From positions 36,882,001-36,946,000 of the forward strand of contig CANTUV010000008.1 of assembly GCA_947685225.1 (NCBI GenBank): DNA of 64,000 bases, in the 5' to 3' direction. Origin of the DNA: Garcia nutans (Eukaryota; Streptophyta; Magnoliopsida; Malpighiales; Euphorbiaceae). The position numbers were made by a program, and so were the translations under genes. This document shows, piece by piece, positions 22,545-33,112 of the stretch. The notes below the pieces were generated by a model that saw only the letters and a list, made by a program, of their open reading frames with translations, was not told where the DNA came from and ran no database searches. The number at the start of each line of letters is the position of its first letter. Position 1 is the stretch's first letter.

Positions 22545-24474
22545 ATGGATCCCGAACAAATTCAAAGAATGGTGGATGATGCCCTCAACGCCAAGATGGA
22601 AGAAATAAAAGAGGCCCTAGCTGAGACAATGAAGAACCAATTGACTGCAATTTTAGAAAATCATGCCGAAGCATCTGCTAGTACTATAAGCCAAGGGACA
22701 AAGGGAAGACTAAAGTTGGTGAAGTGGTTTTTGATGATGAAAAGGTGATCATTGATGATGATGATGATTGGGCTCAAGACTACCAAGATGCTCAAGAGAA
22801 GAAAAAAGAACCGAAGGTTGTTGAAAGATCATCTATGGAGAAGACCGAAACTTCTGATGTTAAAAAGATGATTACTGATTTAGAAAAGAAATTTGAGAAG
22901 AAACTGAAAATCGAGGAAATGTCCGAAGTTGACAAATTATTTGAGCTATATGAAGAAGTTTCGTACAAGTTCAAGATGCCATTTTTTGTGAAGTTTTATG
23001 GAACCGAAAATCCCCATCTCTATGTGAAGCAATATATCATTGCCATGCAGTCCGCCCGAGCTACTAAGGCTCAAACTCTAAAGTACTTTATGATCTCATT
23101 GGACCCTGTTGTCCAAAATTGGTTCAATACCTTAGATGATGGAACACAAAAGAGTTGGATCTGCTTTACAAAGCCTTCATCCAACAATATGGATATAATG
23201 TCAAGATGAAAGTTACCTTAATGGAAGTTGAGTCCATTAGGCAAAGGTCGAATGAGAATTTTGTAGATTATGTGAAGAGATGGAGAAACAAGGCCGCTTT
23301 GCTCAAGAAGAGGCCCGATGAATCTGATCAAATAAGGATGATTGTGAGAGGGGTGTTGCCTAGTCTTCATGAAAGGATGTCTCATACCCTCATCCACGAT
23401 TTCAAAGACCTTTTCCAAGCGGGTTTGCAAATTAAAGAATGGGAAAGAGAGAAGAACCATTTTTCAACAAGAAGGAACGAGAAAGGAAACTATCAGTCTG
23501 GTAACCAAAGCATGCAAAAGGCGGTCGGTGTTAATGCTACTAACCAAGGAACAAGGAGATAGTTTTTGGAATTAGGGAAGCTGATGTCTTGGGTTCTCAA
23601 TAAGCTTCAAAGAAAGGGATTGCTACAACCCTTAAATCCTCGTCCTTTGCCTAACCCTCTCCCACCTAATTTCGACACTAAAGCATTTTGTCAGTTTCAC
23701 CAAATGCAAGGCACGACACGGTTAGGTGTGTAAGGTTGAGACATGAGATCCAAAATCTAATTGATAATGGGAAGCTACCCGAGCCCAACAAGCCAAACAC
23801 CAAAGACAACCCATTACCAAAGTTCAATAGGGTACCGCCGCCGGTAACCTTCATGATTGAAGGAGGTTTGCATGAAGATTTTTTCATGTCTTCTTTTCAA
23901 GATGTGGGTGGAGAAGCAACCAAAGAAGAAGAGGTATTTGGTGGAATTAAACAAGCTATGGTGGGTAAAGAGGTAACAATTTGTGTTGTCAATGGGTTTT
24001 GGGATTCAAGCGATAGTGATGATGATCTAGTATCCAAGAAGGAGGAGTGGACTTGGTCCAAGCCCGAAGAAGATGAAGTAATGAACACTAGATCCGGTAA
24101 GCCTTATGCAAGGCCACCACCTAAGGAGGTAGAAACTAATAAGGGAAAGGAAGTTGAAGTAGGAAATAAAGAAGAGGAAGATGATGCTGTGCTCAAGCAA
24201 TTGAAAAGAACACAAGCAAGTGTTAGCATTTGGGACTTATTAGCTACTTCTAAAAAGCACCGAGAAACTATGGCCAAAGCCTTGGCTAGCATGCCAATTT
24301 CTACCTCCATGACACCGGAGGAGCTGATCAACTTCATAAAAATTGGAGGGGTAATGAAATGTGAAGAGGTTCAAGAGAAGAGTAAAGTTAATATGGGAGC
24401 AATTTCTTTTTCAGATGCGGACTTACCGAAGGAGGGGAGAGATCACATCCGCCCTCTCTTTATCAAAATAGAAG
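22545..24474 (+). pseudogene. gag: Tat-D gag, frameshifted
   Basis: Starts at the conserved ATG (MDPEQIQRMVDDALNAK). It follows the same order as Tat-C gag: N-terminal helix, acidic DDEKVIIDDDDDW, coiled-coil-like EKKFEKKLK, Retrotrans_gag domain (ENPHLYVKQY, WFNTLDDGTQKSW, ERMSHTLIHDF), then the LPKFNRVPPPVTFMI and WDLLATSKKHRETMAKALASM segments that lead to protease. Frameshifts near 22700 and 23160, a stop near 23561 (EQGTRR followed by TAG) and loss of the zinc-knuckle frame near 23710 break it. It never reaches the protease active site: at 24469-24474 it is fused to the end of integrase. Confidence 0.9.
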
Positions 24475-24688
24475 GGTTAAAATCAAAAAACTCAGAGTTG
24501 GGGATTTGGTGTTGAAGCAATGTAAGCCTAATGCATCTGATCCAAGAGGGAAGTTCAGGCCTAGCTGGGAAGGGCCATATGTAGTGAAACGAGTCATGAA
24601 GAAAAGTGTGGTGAAGTTATCAGACATGGACGGGAACGAGTTTAGTGAGCCAGTAAACATTGACAGGTTGAAGAGGATTTATATATGA
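24475..24688 (+). pseudogene. pol: Tat-D integrase tail remnant
   Basis: Last 70 or so codons of the pol polyprotein, homologous to Tat-C 57090-57307 (VLKQCKPNASDPRGKFRPSW, GPYVVKRVMKK, LSDMDGNEFSEPVNIDRLK). It follows gag directly through the shared hexamer TAGAAG, so the rest of protease, RT, RNase H and most of integrase are deleted. The tail is out of frame with gag at the junction. It ends in TGA at 24688, and AATAAA-like signals occur near 24915. Confidence 0.9.
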
Positions 24689-24714
24689 TATATATAAAAA
24701 AAGGAAAAGAGAGA

Positions 24715-24865
24715 GCTCGCTAGGTTAAAAACCCAAAAAGGGCAGCCTAGGCAAAAGTTAGAGCAGTCCGCTAGTCCCGAAAACCCAAAAGGGCGGGCTA
24801 GGCAACAATTAGGGCTAAATGAGAGAAAATCATCAATTAGAAAACCCGCAAGGGCTAGCTGACAA
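24715..24865 (+). repeat. 45-bp hairpin units downstream of pol
   Basis: Three degenerate units such as CGCTAGTCCCGAAAACCC followed by AAAAGGGCGGGCTAGGC. The unit folds as outer arms (CTAGTCCCG/CGGGCTAG) and an inner CCC/GGG pair. The same unit type fills the intron of the antisense gene (25530-25800) and recurs in Tat-C (57310-57440 and 58120-58390). Confidence 0.8.
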
Positions 24866-25042
24866 CAAGAGTGATCTTGTATATGCTGGCTTTATGTTTG
24901 ATTGTTCCCCAATTTAATAAAACAGAATTAATGTTAAAATTATTCTATGTGCACTGTTATAAGTATTTGACCAGATATGGATGAAATAAATCAACACAAT
25001 AGCAAAAAGTGATGACAAAGTTTAAATAGAAAAGAAGCATCT

Positions 25043-25048
25043 TTTATT
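25043..25048 (-). terminator. poly(A) signal of antisense gene alpha
   Basis: AATAAA on the minus strand, about 60 nt after the alpha stop codon. The Tat-C copy has lost this hexamer. Confidence 0.55.
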
Positions 25049-25106
25049 GCTTTAATTATTTTTTCATCCTAACAATACACTTTCTGAATTGACAAATGTA
25101 AAATCT

Positions 25107-26446
25107 ATGACAGTCGATAAATATAACGTGCAGGCCAGCTTTGCCTCAGCCGATCCAAGTAGGCTTCAGTCAAGCAAAGCATGTCTAAATCAGGAGTAAA
25201 GTCAGAATCGCGAGGCTCAGCTCCGTACTGACGGCCAAGTCAGCGAGGATCATAGCATGTACCTTGACGAAGATCAGCAAGGGGAACACACATCAAGTAT
25301 GTCTGCATGGTGATACGAGAAATCTTCCACCAAGGTACCAACCAATGGATATTGACTTCAGCGCGTGAGTGGATCCAGTCAACCCAGTCAGTATATGAAG
25401 AAGCAGGATGGTGTAGTTTCCTAGCAGAATGATGATGTGGCAGATATCTGGAAAAATCATGGATGGAGTATAAAGCAAACAAAGATGCTCCTGAAGCCAA
25501 ATCTATGAAGAAAGAATTAAATTAAAAAAAAAGTCCACTAAGTTGAAAACCCGCAAGGGCAGCTTAAGCAAAAATTAGGACAGCTCGCTAGTTCTGAAAA
25601 CCCACATGGGCGGACTAGGCAAAAATTAGAGTAATAAAAAATATATATATAATAAAAAAGAGGTCCGCTAAGTTGAAAACCCGTGAGGGCAGCTTAGGCA
25701 AAAATTAGGACATCTCGCTAGTTCCAAAAGCCCACATAGGCGGACTAGGCAAAAATTAGAGCAATAAAAAAAAGAAGGAAAAAAGAAAACCTAAATTGAA
25801 AACCTGAAAGGGTAGTTTAGGTAATTACCTGAAGCAGCAACGGACTCCCAGTCAGTCTCTTTGTCAATCCTGATTTAAGTTGGTCTAACCCAACTAAAGT
25901 CTCAGCTAAGATCACAGGTACCGGCGACAAGCCTCCTTCCATTTGGCCCATAATATCCAATACTCGTGGATCAATATCGTCGTCGAAAGTGACAATCAAG
26001 AATTGGCCGAGCAAGCAAAGACAAAGCATGCATCCCCATGCCTTAGTAGGAGCCAAATGAGAAAGACAAAAATCAATCAAGGGAGCAAGTAGAATTTTTT
26101 CACCTCTCATCAACTGAAGAACTTTTGGTTTTGGAATTTGAAATAACATTTGCATCTTCGGTTGAGTCTTGGAAATCAATGTAGTTAACGCCATTTGTTG
26201 ATTATTTGGATATCCAAGGATGACCTCAAATTCTTCAATCAAGGGGCATATTTCAAAGCCATTAATTTTAAATGCCCTAGAATCCATATTCCAAAAGGAA
26301 GACATGGCATGTAAGAAGGAGTGGTCCAATTTAACATTTTGAAAACACTTTAAAACATCAAGTTTTGACCACGAAATTTGCTTTCAGTGAATGGCATCCA
26401 TATTCTTAAATAGAATTTTTATCTTCTTTAAATGAAGTTCGGTCAT
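25107..26446 (-). pseudogene. antisense accessory gene alpha (DUF7745-like), Tat-D
   Basis: Gene on the strand opposite to gag-pol, in the element's 3' internal region. Exon 1 (26446-25829) starts MTELHLKKIKILFKNMD, has one in-frame TGA after MDAIH, then runs open through FWNMDSRAFKINGFEICPLIEEF, GYPNNQ, KAWGCMLCLCLLGQF and GGLSPVPVILAETLVGLDQ to TGSPLLLQ. A GT-AG intron (25828-25503, phase 0) joins it to exon 2 (25502-25107): IWLQEHLCLL, then after a 1-nt deletion WVDW, WLVPWWKISRI, VPLADLRQG and a final RYIYRLS stop. The layout resembles the plant mobile-domain/DUF7745-type proteins (LEE..LG.P, NP.P..LAET..SL, W..PWW). That identity is from memory. Its function in retrotransposons is unknown. 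TATA at 26544 and AATAAA at 25043 complete a transcription unit convergent with pol. A decayed homologue is in Tat-C. Confidence 0.75.
25503..25828 (-). other. intron of antisense gene alpha
   Basis: Minus-strand CAG|GTAATT donor and TTCATAG|ATTTGG acceptor, 326 bp, phase 0. It is almost filled by 45-bp hairpin units, two per 90-bp period (CTAAG...CCCGCAAGGG...CTTAG and CTAGTT...CCCACATGGG...ACTAG). In Tat-C the donor survives but the acceptor AG has become AA. Confidence 0.75.
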
Positions 26447-26543
26447 GGTGGATGAATGAAGAAAAATCAAAATTGTTAAAGGAGTTTTTATGTTGAAATG
26501 GAAAGTAATTTGGCTTATGTATGAAATTAGGCATAAAAGGTGA

Positions 26544-26551
26544 TTTATATA
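26544..26551 (-). promoter_or_regulatory. TATA box of antisense gene alpha
   Basis: TATATAAA on the minus strand within TTCTCTATATAAATC, 98 nt upstream of the alpha ATG. The equivalent region of Tat-C has TTTTCTATATAAACC at 59263-59270. Confidence 0.65.
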
Positions 26552-26841
26552 GAGAAAATAAGTTTTTCCAAAATTGATAAGGAAAAGGTGATGAGAAAAG
26601 GGCGGAACCATGTTGTATAAGGAAAGGAATTGGCGACGAATTTACTTTACCATGTTGCATTTGGCTTTTGTGGTGATGTTGTATAAATATTGAAATATGA
26701 AAAAGAAAATATAATAATTGTGATGCAGTAATGATGAAAAGTGAAAAAAAAGGAGTCAGTTATAGTAAAGGCAGAAATTATGTATTATTATTTTTATGCT
26801 TATTGTACAATGTTCATACAATTGATACAATTTATACATTA

Positions 26842-28000
26842 CTAAGAAGGTGGTGGTAGGTCATCAAATAAAGCTCTAAAAAAATCATCCCCTGTTGGAG
26901 GAGGGGGCAAATCACTCGTCCCGAGTCCGCCCAAAGCAGGAGCACTAAATCTCTATTACCTTGGAGTTTCGATTTGTCACGGTCCTCCTTGGAAGTGGAT
27001 GAAAGGATCTCATGGTCATCAGTTTGGGGGCCTCTTGATGAAGAACAGCCAGGATCCCTCATTCCCTGAAATCGGAAGTCTCAAAAATTTTGTTCTAATT
27101 GATGATATAAATTTTCAAAATGAGAAGCTTGTTGACGACTTGCAGCCAACTCTTCTTGAAGTTTCTTATTTTGTTCTTCAAGCATCCGCTGTGAGCCAGA
27201 AAGGAAAAAGGTAAGAACATACATAATCATGCATACATATAGCATAAATTACCATGAAATAAGAAAACTCACCAGGTAATTCATATCAATGCCCTGCGGA
27301 TGAGATGGCATATCTGGCAGACTAGAATGAGAAAATGAAGGAGCAGTAAAAGAAGGTCCAGCCTCATGATCAAATAAGCCAACAACCTACAACAATCATC
27401 AAGGAATCAAAATAAGTTAAGAGAGAAGCGATTGCAATGAAAAATGGAAAAGGTTTACCTAAGAAGTACTAGCCCCGAGATGTGGAACGAATTCTCCTGC
27501 ATCTCTATGATGTTCCTCTTCATCTCTACCCTCATTTTCTTCGGGAATTTCCCGTACACCAACAGGAGATACATCAAAGTTCAAGAGCCTTCTTTGAATA
27601 AAATGGGCATAAAATGCACCTGGTAGATGGAGAAATGTCTCAACACCATAACCGTACCTAGCCAACCACCATGCATCCTCCGGCATTGACATAATATTTA
27701 AAGTATATTCCGGGCAATGCATTGGAACCCTCCGCTGCTCTGGACCAAGAAACCACTCATAAACTCTCTCTCTGAGAAATCAGCCACTAGACACTGGGCC
27801 AGCGATGACTAGTGAGTATTTTGGAAAGATAGCGTAGCCTTCATGAAGGGAGTCTAGTTTGTTTGCTCTTCTGGGTTCCACCAGGCCAAATTCACCTACA
27901 AGATGACATAAGGTAAGTAAACTTTTACATAAATTTTAAAGCATACTAACACTATTTTACTTGGCCCCAGGTTAAGTGGCTCAACACGAAGCGTTGGGTA
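26842..28000 (-). pseudogene. antisense gene beta, 3' part, Tat-D
   Basis: Second minus-strand gene, upstream of alpha on its strand and truncated at its 5' side by the Tat-E junction. Predicted exons: about 28000-27961 (YPTLRVEPLNLGP), 27895-27459 (EFGLVEPRR, VYEWFLGPEQRRV, WWLARYGYGVETFLHLPG), 27386-27273 (GLFDHEAGPSFTAPSF), and 27188-26842. Introns of 65, 72 and 84 bp have GT-AG ends, and reading phase is kept across all three (phases 1, 0, 0). The last exon encodes a coiled coil (MLEEQNKKLQEELAASRQQ), a polar stretch, and after a frameshift an acidic/proline-rich tail ending DDLPPPS. Stops in exon 2 (TGG to TGA; CAG to TAG at the donor) and a TGA in the last exon make it a pseudogene. I do not recognise the protein. 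A C-terminal half of an alpha-like gene is possible but unproven. Confidence 0.55.
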
Positions 28001-28002
28001 TG

Positions 28003-29755
28003 CACAATTTCGCCAGCGAATTTTTTCCTGCGGCAATTTTTTTTCGGCAGCGCAATTTTTCCGATGAAAATTTTTCGAAACCTAATTCAATTAGGTTTCG
28101 GATTCTTTTTTTTATTAATATTACTTACCTTAACTAATTAGGAATAAACTACATCAAACCACTATAAATAAGGACCAAAGGCAATGAAATTAAGGGGGAC
28201 CCAAAAATTGACAGTAGACTTGAAAATTTGAAACCAAATCAAGGAAGGAAAAGGAACAATTCAATTCAATTTTTTTTTCTGGAACAGCAAGGACACGATT
28301 TAAGCAATTCAAAGGCAACAATTGTCTTTGTTCTTATTCATCCAAGAAGAATTATTTTTTGAGAATCAACAAAAGGTGGTATGAGATTCTAATTTTTTAT
28401 TTTCCAAAAAGACTTAAAATTGTTATTTTTTCTTCTTAAAAATCTTAAAACACTAATTAAACATCTTTTTCAACAAAACCAAAATTTGATTCTGTTTCTT
28501 TCAAAATTTTAAACTAGGTTCTATTTCATTCAAAAAACCTTAAAAAACATCTTTTCTATTTATAAAAACTTCAATCCGTTTGTTTAAATTCATAAAACTT
28601 CATGAAATCATCAAATTGTCTTTCTAAACCCTAATTCCAATTCATTATCCGAGACCCTAATTATAAATCCTAAAATCCAAAATTCAACATTTAAACCTAA
28701 AATAGTAAACTCTAACTCCTTTAAAACCTTAAACCCTGATTTTTCTAAGCTATAATCCTTTAAAACATTAAAAACCATAAAAACACAAATACATTAAGTT
28801 TACACAGTAGCTTGAAATCATCATTTAAAACCATGAATCAAAAGTATTTTAAAGTGTCTTAAACCCTAATTTCATGATTTCACCATTCAAGCATTAATTT
28901 AGTTAATCAAAGAGTCTTACCAACCTTTTAAAACATAAAATCCTAATTTATTTTAATTCCATAAAAAGTCACAGTAGCTATAATTGGACTTTTATTTGCT
29001 TTATTCAATTCCATATTTGATTATGCTTTGATTTATCTCTTATACTTTAATTTATTTAATTTCAATACTTGATTTATTTAATTTATCATGGATGGATGTT
29101 TATTTTATATTTTGATTAATAGCTTTGATGAATGATTTATTTATGATGAATGATTATCTACTTTTATCAATTAATTTAGATTTCCAAAAGTTGTAAGAGG
29201 TATGTTTCCACTTGGTGGGTACCTCATTAGTTAAATATCATGTAATTTAATTTGCCTTTCTTTTTTAGAACCTATGTAAAGGGCATGTTTCTACCTTTCA
29301 GTGGGTGTCCTATTTAGGCATGTGATGTAAGGACATGTTTCCATCTTCGGATGGGTGTCCATTAATTTATTTTGTTTTATTTGGACATTGCTTTGATTCT
29401 AATATAATGATGCTTTCTTTTAATTATTGTGTGTAATATGGATAATATTTTTATATTTAAGAATTTTATAATATTAAGACCTGTAAAGGAGGCTGGTTCC
29501 AAAGAACCGGGCGTTGTGGGGATGCTGGGCCATTTCTCACCTTCCCCACACGTACCCAACTTTCCGAACCCATTAGAGGGTTGGGGATTCCTTAGGAATC
29601 GAGTCATCCACCCCTTTCTTTTTTCCAGGCCCGTCCGGGTGGCGACTCCATTTTCTACGGAATTAGGTCCGTGTTCTCTAAGGCCTCAAGCATAAATAGT
29701 GCCGAAGTCGCAAGAACCATTCCACCGGGAGTGGGGGTGAAAATCCCCGCTCACA
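28003..29755 (+). repeat. Tat-E left LTR, 5'-truncated
   Basis: Starts within the LTR (about 300 bp missing compared with 45906) at TTTCGCCAGCG, directly after antisense gene beta of Tat-D. It ends CCCGCTCACA. TATA-like CTATAAATA at 28163, donor-like site near 28379 (mutated to GTGGTATGAG), hairpin block from 29199, and the conserved GC-richer 3' end are present. It lacks about 100 bp near 28400 that the other two Tat-E LTRs keep. Confidence 0.85.
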
Positions 29756-29756
29756 G

Positions 29757-29775
29757 TGGTGACTCCACTGGGGAT
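29757..29775 (+). other. primer-binding site of Tat-E
   Basis: TGGTGACTCCACTGGGGAT, one base after the LTR end. Confidence 0.75.
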
Positions 29776-30846
29776 AAGAGAAGTTGATTATGTTGGTCTT
29801 TATATTATTCTATTCTTTCTTATAATGATATTATCCATTACATCATCTTAGATTGGATCGTGTGCGTGAGTTAGGACGCCCGTGTTACCCGTGTTGTGTT
29901 ATGTAAGGGATACCATACTTTCACTCAAGGTATGGAGATCGAGCATGGCATAACCACTCATAGCCTCGTACCATTTGGTATATACTTGCTATGGGAACCT
30001 AAGCCTTCTAACCCAAAGACTAAAGCTCATGTAATTGGCCTAGTTACTTTCCTTAGGTTTTTACCCCAAATGCATGTTGTTTGACTATGGTTAATTTATT
30101 TTGGCTTAAATCATGGCTTATTTGGTTTGTTCTTTTTCTAATATGACCTAAGTATATTGTAAGCTCAAAATAAATTTTTCTTTAAAGTCCAAAAGACCAA
30201 AGCTATTTTCAAAATTTTTTCAAGTTGGTCTTTGGACATAAGACTTTTCTAAAAACAAATAAAAAATTCTTTGGCCCATGGCTCAAATACTAAGCCCAAA
30301 ACCCATTTTTTTAAAAATCTTTTACAATGGGCTTAGAAACAAAATTATTTTTCACCCAACCTTTTCTTACAAAGAGCTTACAAATATTTAGGTCAATTAT
30401 AAAATACCAAAAATCAATTGTGGGCCTCGTTTACACTAAGGATAAATTAACCATGATCTTGTTTTTGGCATGAACCATTAGTTACTCTTTTCAAGTGAGA
30501 AATCTATTTATAATAAACCTCTTAATTTCATTTTAATCCAATATAGCATAAAAGCTACTTTAGTTTGTTGACTGGATTAAAACCTAATTAATAGGAATTA
30601 TCATGGATTGTTTTCCATTTTCGAAAATATAAATATTGGTTGATACATCCGAGGGAATTATTCGAAAGCAAGATACCCCATGTTGGTATTTTGTTAACCA
30701 TATACCTAGGAAGAGAGACTCTCCATTCGTGTGTGGATGTTATAAGGTTGAAAGGAACGTCCTATTTATCCTTGTTTGTTTATTGTTTATGCATACATGC
30801 ATACATACATTTGCATCTCATATCATTGATCCTCTCTGGCTCACAG
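29776..30846 (+). other. Tat-E unit 1 leader
   Basis: Leader with the same conserved parts as Tat-D: hairpin and 62-codon frame (29896-30084), stem-loop near 30520-30590, and acceptor-like CTCTCTGGCTCACAG ending at 30846. A coding-like stretch (MVDTSEGIIRKQDTPCW) runs open into gag but is upstream of the proposed acceptor. Confidence 0.75.
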
Positions 30847-30941
30847 CCCTGGATTACGATAGTAATAAAGCTTACAACAATCCGACCTACGCCAGAGACA
30901 AAGTATCTAGCAACGACTCAATCACTTGCTCACCAAAAACA

Positions 30942-32339
30942 ATGGAGCCCGAACAAATTCAAAGGATGGTGGATGAGGCCCTCAATGCCAAGATGGAAGA
31001 AATCAAAGAGGCCCTAGCTGAGACCATGAAGAACCAGTTGACTGCGATCTTAGAAAACCATGCCGAGGCATCTGCTAGCACTAAGAATCCAAAGGACAAA
31101 GGAAAGACCAAAGTTAGTGAAGTGGTTTTTGATGATGAAAAGGTGATCATTGATGATGATGATGATTGGGCTCAATACTACCAAGATGTTCAAGAAAACA
31201 AGAAAGAACCAAAGGTTGGTGAGAAGGCAACTATTGAAAAGACCGAGACATCAGATGTTGAAAAGATGATTGCTGATTTAGAAAAGAAATTTGAGAAGAA
31301 GCTGAAAACCGAAGAGATGTCCGAGATCGACAAACTATTTGAATAAGATGAAGAAGTTCCTTATAAATTCAAGATGCCTTCCTTTGCTAAGTACAATGAC
31401 ACCGAAAATCCTCATCTTCTTGTGAAGCAGTATATCACTGCCATGCAATCTGCCCGAGCAACTAAGGCTCAAACCCTAAAGTACTTTATGCTCTCATTGG
31501 ACCCTGTTGTCCAAAATAGGTTCAATACCTTAGATGATGGAACACAAAAGAGTTGGGATCTACTTTACAAAGCCTTCATCCAACAATATGGATATAATGT
31601 TGAGTTGGAAGTTACCTTGATGGAAGTGGAGTCCATTAGGCAAAGGCCGAATGAGAATTTTGTAGCTTATGTCAAGAGATGGAGAAATAAGGCTGCTTTG
31701 CTCAAGAAAAAGCCCGATGAATATGATCAAATAAGGATGATTGTGAGAGGGGTGTTGTCTAATCTCTGTGAAAGGATGTCTCACACCCTTATAAGGGATT
31801 TCAAAGATCATCTCCAAGCTGGTCTACAAATTGAAGAGTGGGAAAGAGAGAAGAATCGCTTTTCAATAAAAAGGAATGAGAAAAGGATTTACCAGTCCGG
31901 AAATCAAAGCATGCAAAAAGAAGCTAGTGTTAATGTGACCGGTCAAGGAGATAAAAGACAATTCTCAGAATTGGGGAAAACTCTATCTTAGGTTTTTACC
32001 AAGCTGCAAAAGAAGGGGTTGTTGCAACCATTAGCTCCTCGACCGTTACATAATCCATTGCCACCAAACTTCAATGCCTAGGCCTCCTTTCAATTTCACC
32101 AAATGCAAGGGCATGAAACAGATAAATGTGCCCGTCTAAGGCATGAGATCCAAGATTTAATTGACAGTGGTAAGCTACCCGAGCTGGATAAGCCCAATAA
32201 CAAGAACAACCCTTTGCCTAAGTTTGGAAGAGTACCTCCACCGGCAACCTTCATGGTGAGAAAAGGACTAGAAGAAGATTTTGTTTTATCATCCTTTCAA
32301 GATGGGGATATTGAAGATATGAACGAAAAAGAAGCCTAA
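30942..32339 (+). pseudogene. gag: Tat-E unit 1 gag
   Basis: Begins MEPEQIQRMVDEALNAK at the first ATG after the acceptor-like site. N-terminal helix, acidic segment, coiled-coil-like EKKFEKKLKTEEM, Retrotrans_gag domain (MQSARATKAQTLKYF, NTLDDGTQKSWDLLYK, ERMSHTLIRDF), zinc-knuckle-like FHQMQGHETDKC (first Cys changed to Phe here) and RHEIQDLIDSGKLP follow. Stops at 31344 (FE then TAA), after TLS near 31989, and after NFNA near 32079 interrupt it. The frame ends EDMNEKEA-TAA exactly as in unit 2, and no protease or other pol sequence follows. This points to a gag-only subfamily that would need enzymes from a Tat-C-like partner. Confidence 0.85.
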
Positions 32340-33112
32340 CTCAATGAACTTTCCTTAACTTGAATGTTGCTTTTCAATCTTACTTTCTTCAATATTTTGG
32401 AACTATTATGTTTTTGAAATTTAATGTTGCTTGAATAAATTATTTTCATCAAAATTTTTGTTGGTCTTTGTTCATTTTGGTGCTCAACCGATGAGCAATC
32501 TAGCTTGATAATTCATGAATTAATGCATCATGACTCGAATGACTTTACTAGATGAGGGAATTGTTCTATAGCATTGAGTTGTGTATGCTTACTTAGAGAG
32601 GGCTCCTGCATAATTACCTTTGTCTAGGTCCTAGTTAGTCTTAGAACATGCTTTGACAAACTTTCGAGGCAAAATTGAACTCTGCTTATTTAAGAGAGAA
32701 ATGATCTAGGCATTGTTTGGTTAGCCAACAACTAGTATCCACCCAATTAAATATCAATCCCTAGTTGTCCCTTTGAGCCTTCAAAAAATTTTAGCTTTCT
32801 TTTCATTGGCTTTCAAACCCCAATAACCTACCTTGAGTTGTTGTGATACTTTTGACAAGTCTTATGATCACTAAGGTGAAGAGGCAAGAAGATCAAAGAA
32901 AGCAATGATTGGTCAAGACCATGAAGATAGTTTAAGTTCTCAAGACCATAAGGGTAGTTGATGTTTTCAAGACCACAAGGGTAGTTGATGTTCTCAAAAC
33001 CATAAGGGTAGTTGAAATTACCTTAATATCTCCAATATATCAAGATAGAGTAACAAATGATTTATCCCTGTTAAAGAAGATTTATGTTACTCCACTCATC
33101 CATTATTAGGAA
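32340..33112 (+). other. Tat-E non-coding region after gag
   Basis: No credible coding frame. It carries four degenerate copies of a 28-bp unit (CAAGACCATAAGGGTAGTTG) at about 32913-33020. It ends at AGGAA (33108-33112), the left target duplication of Tek-F. Confidence 0.7.
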
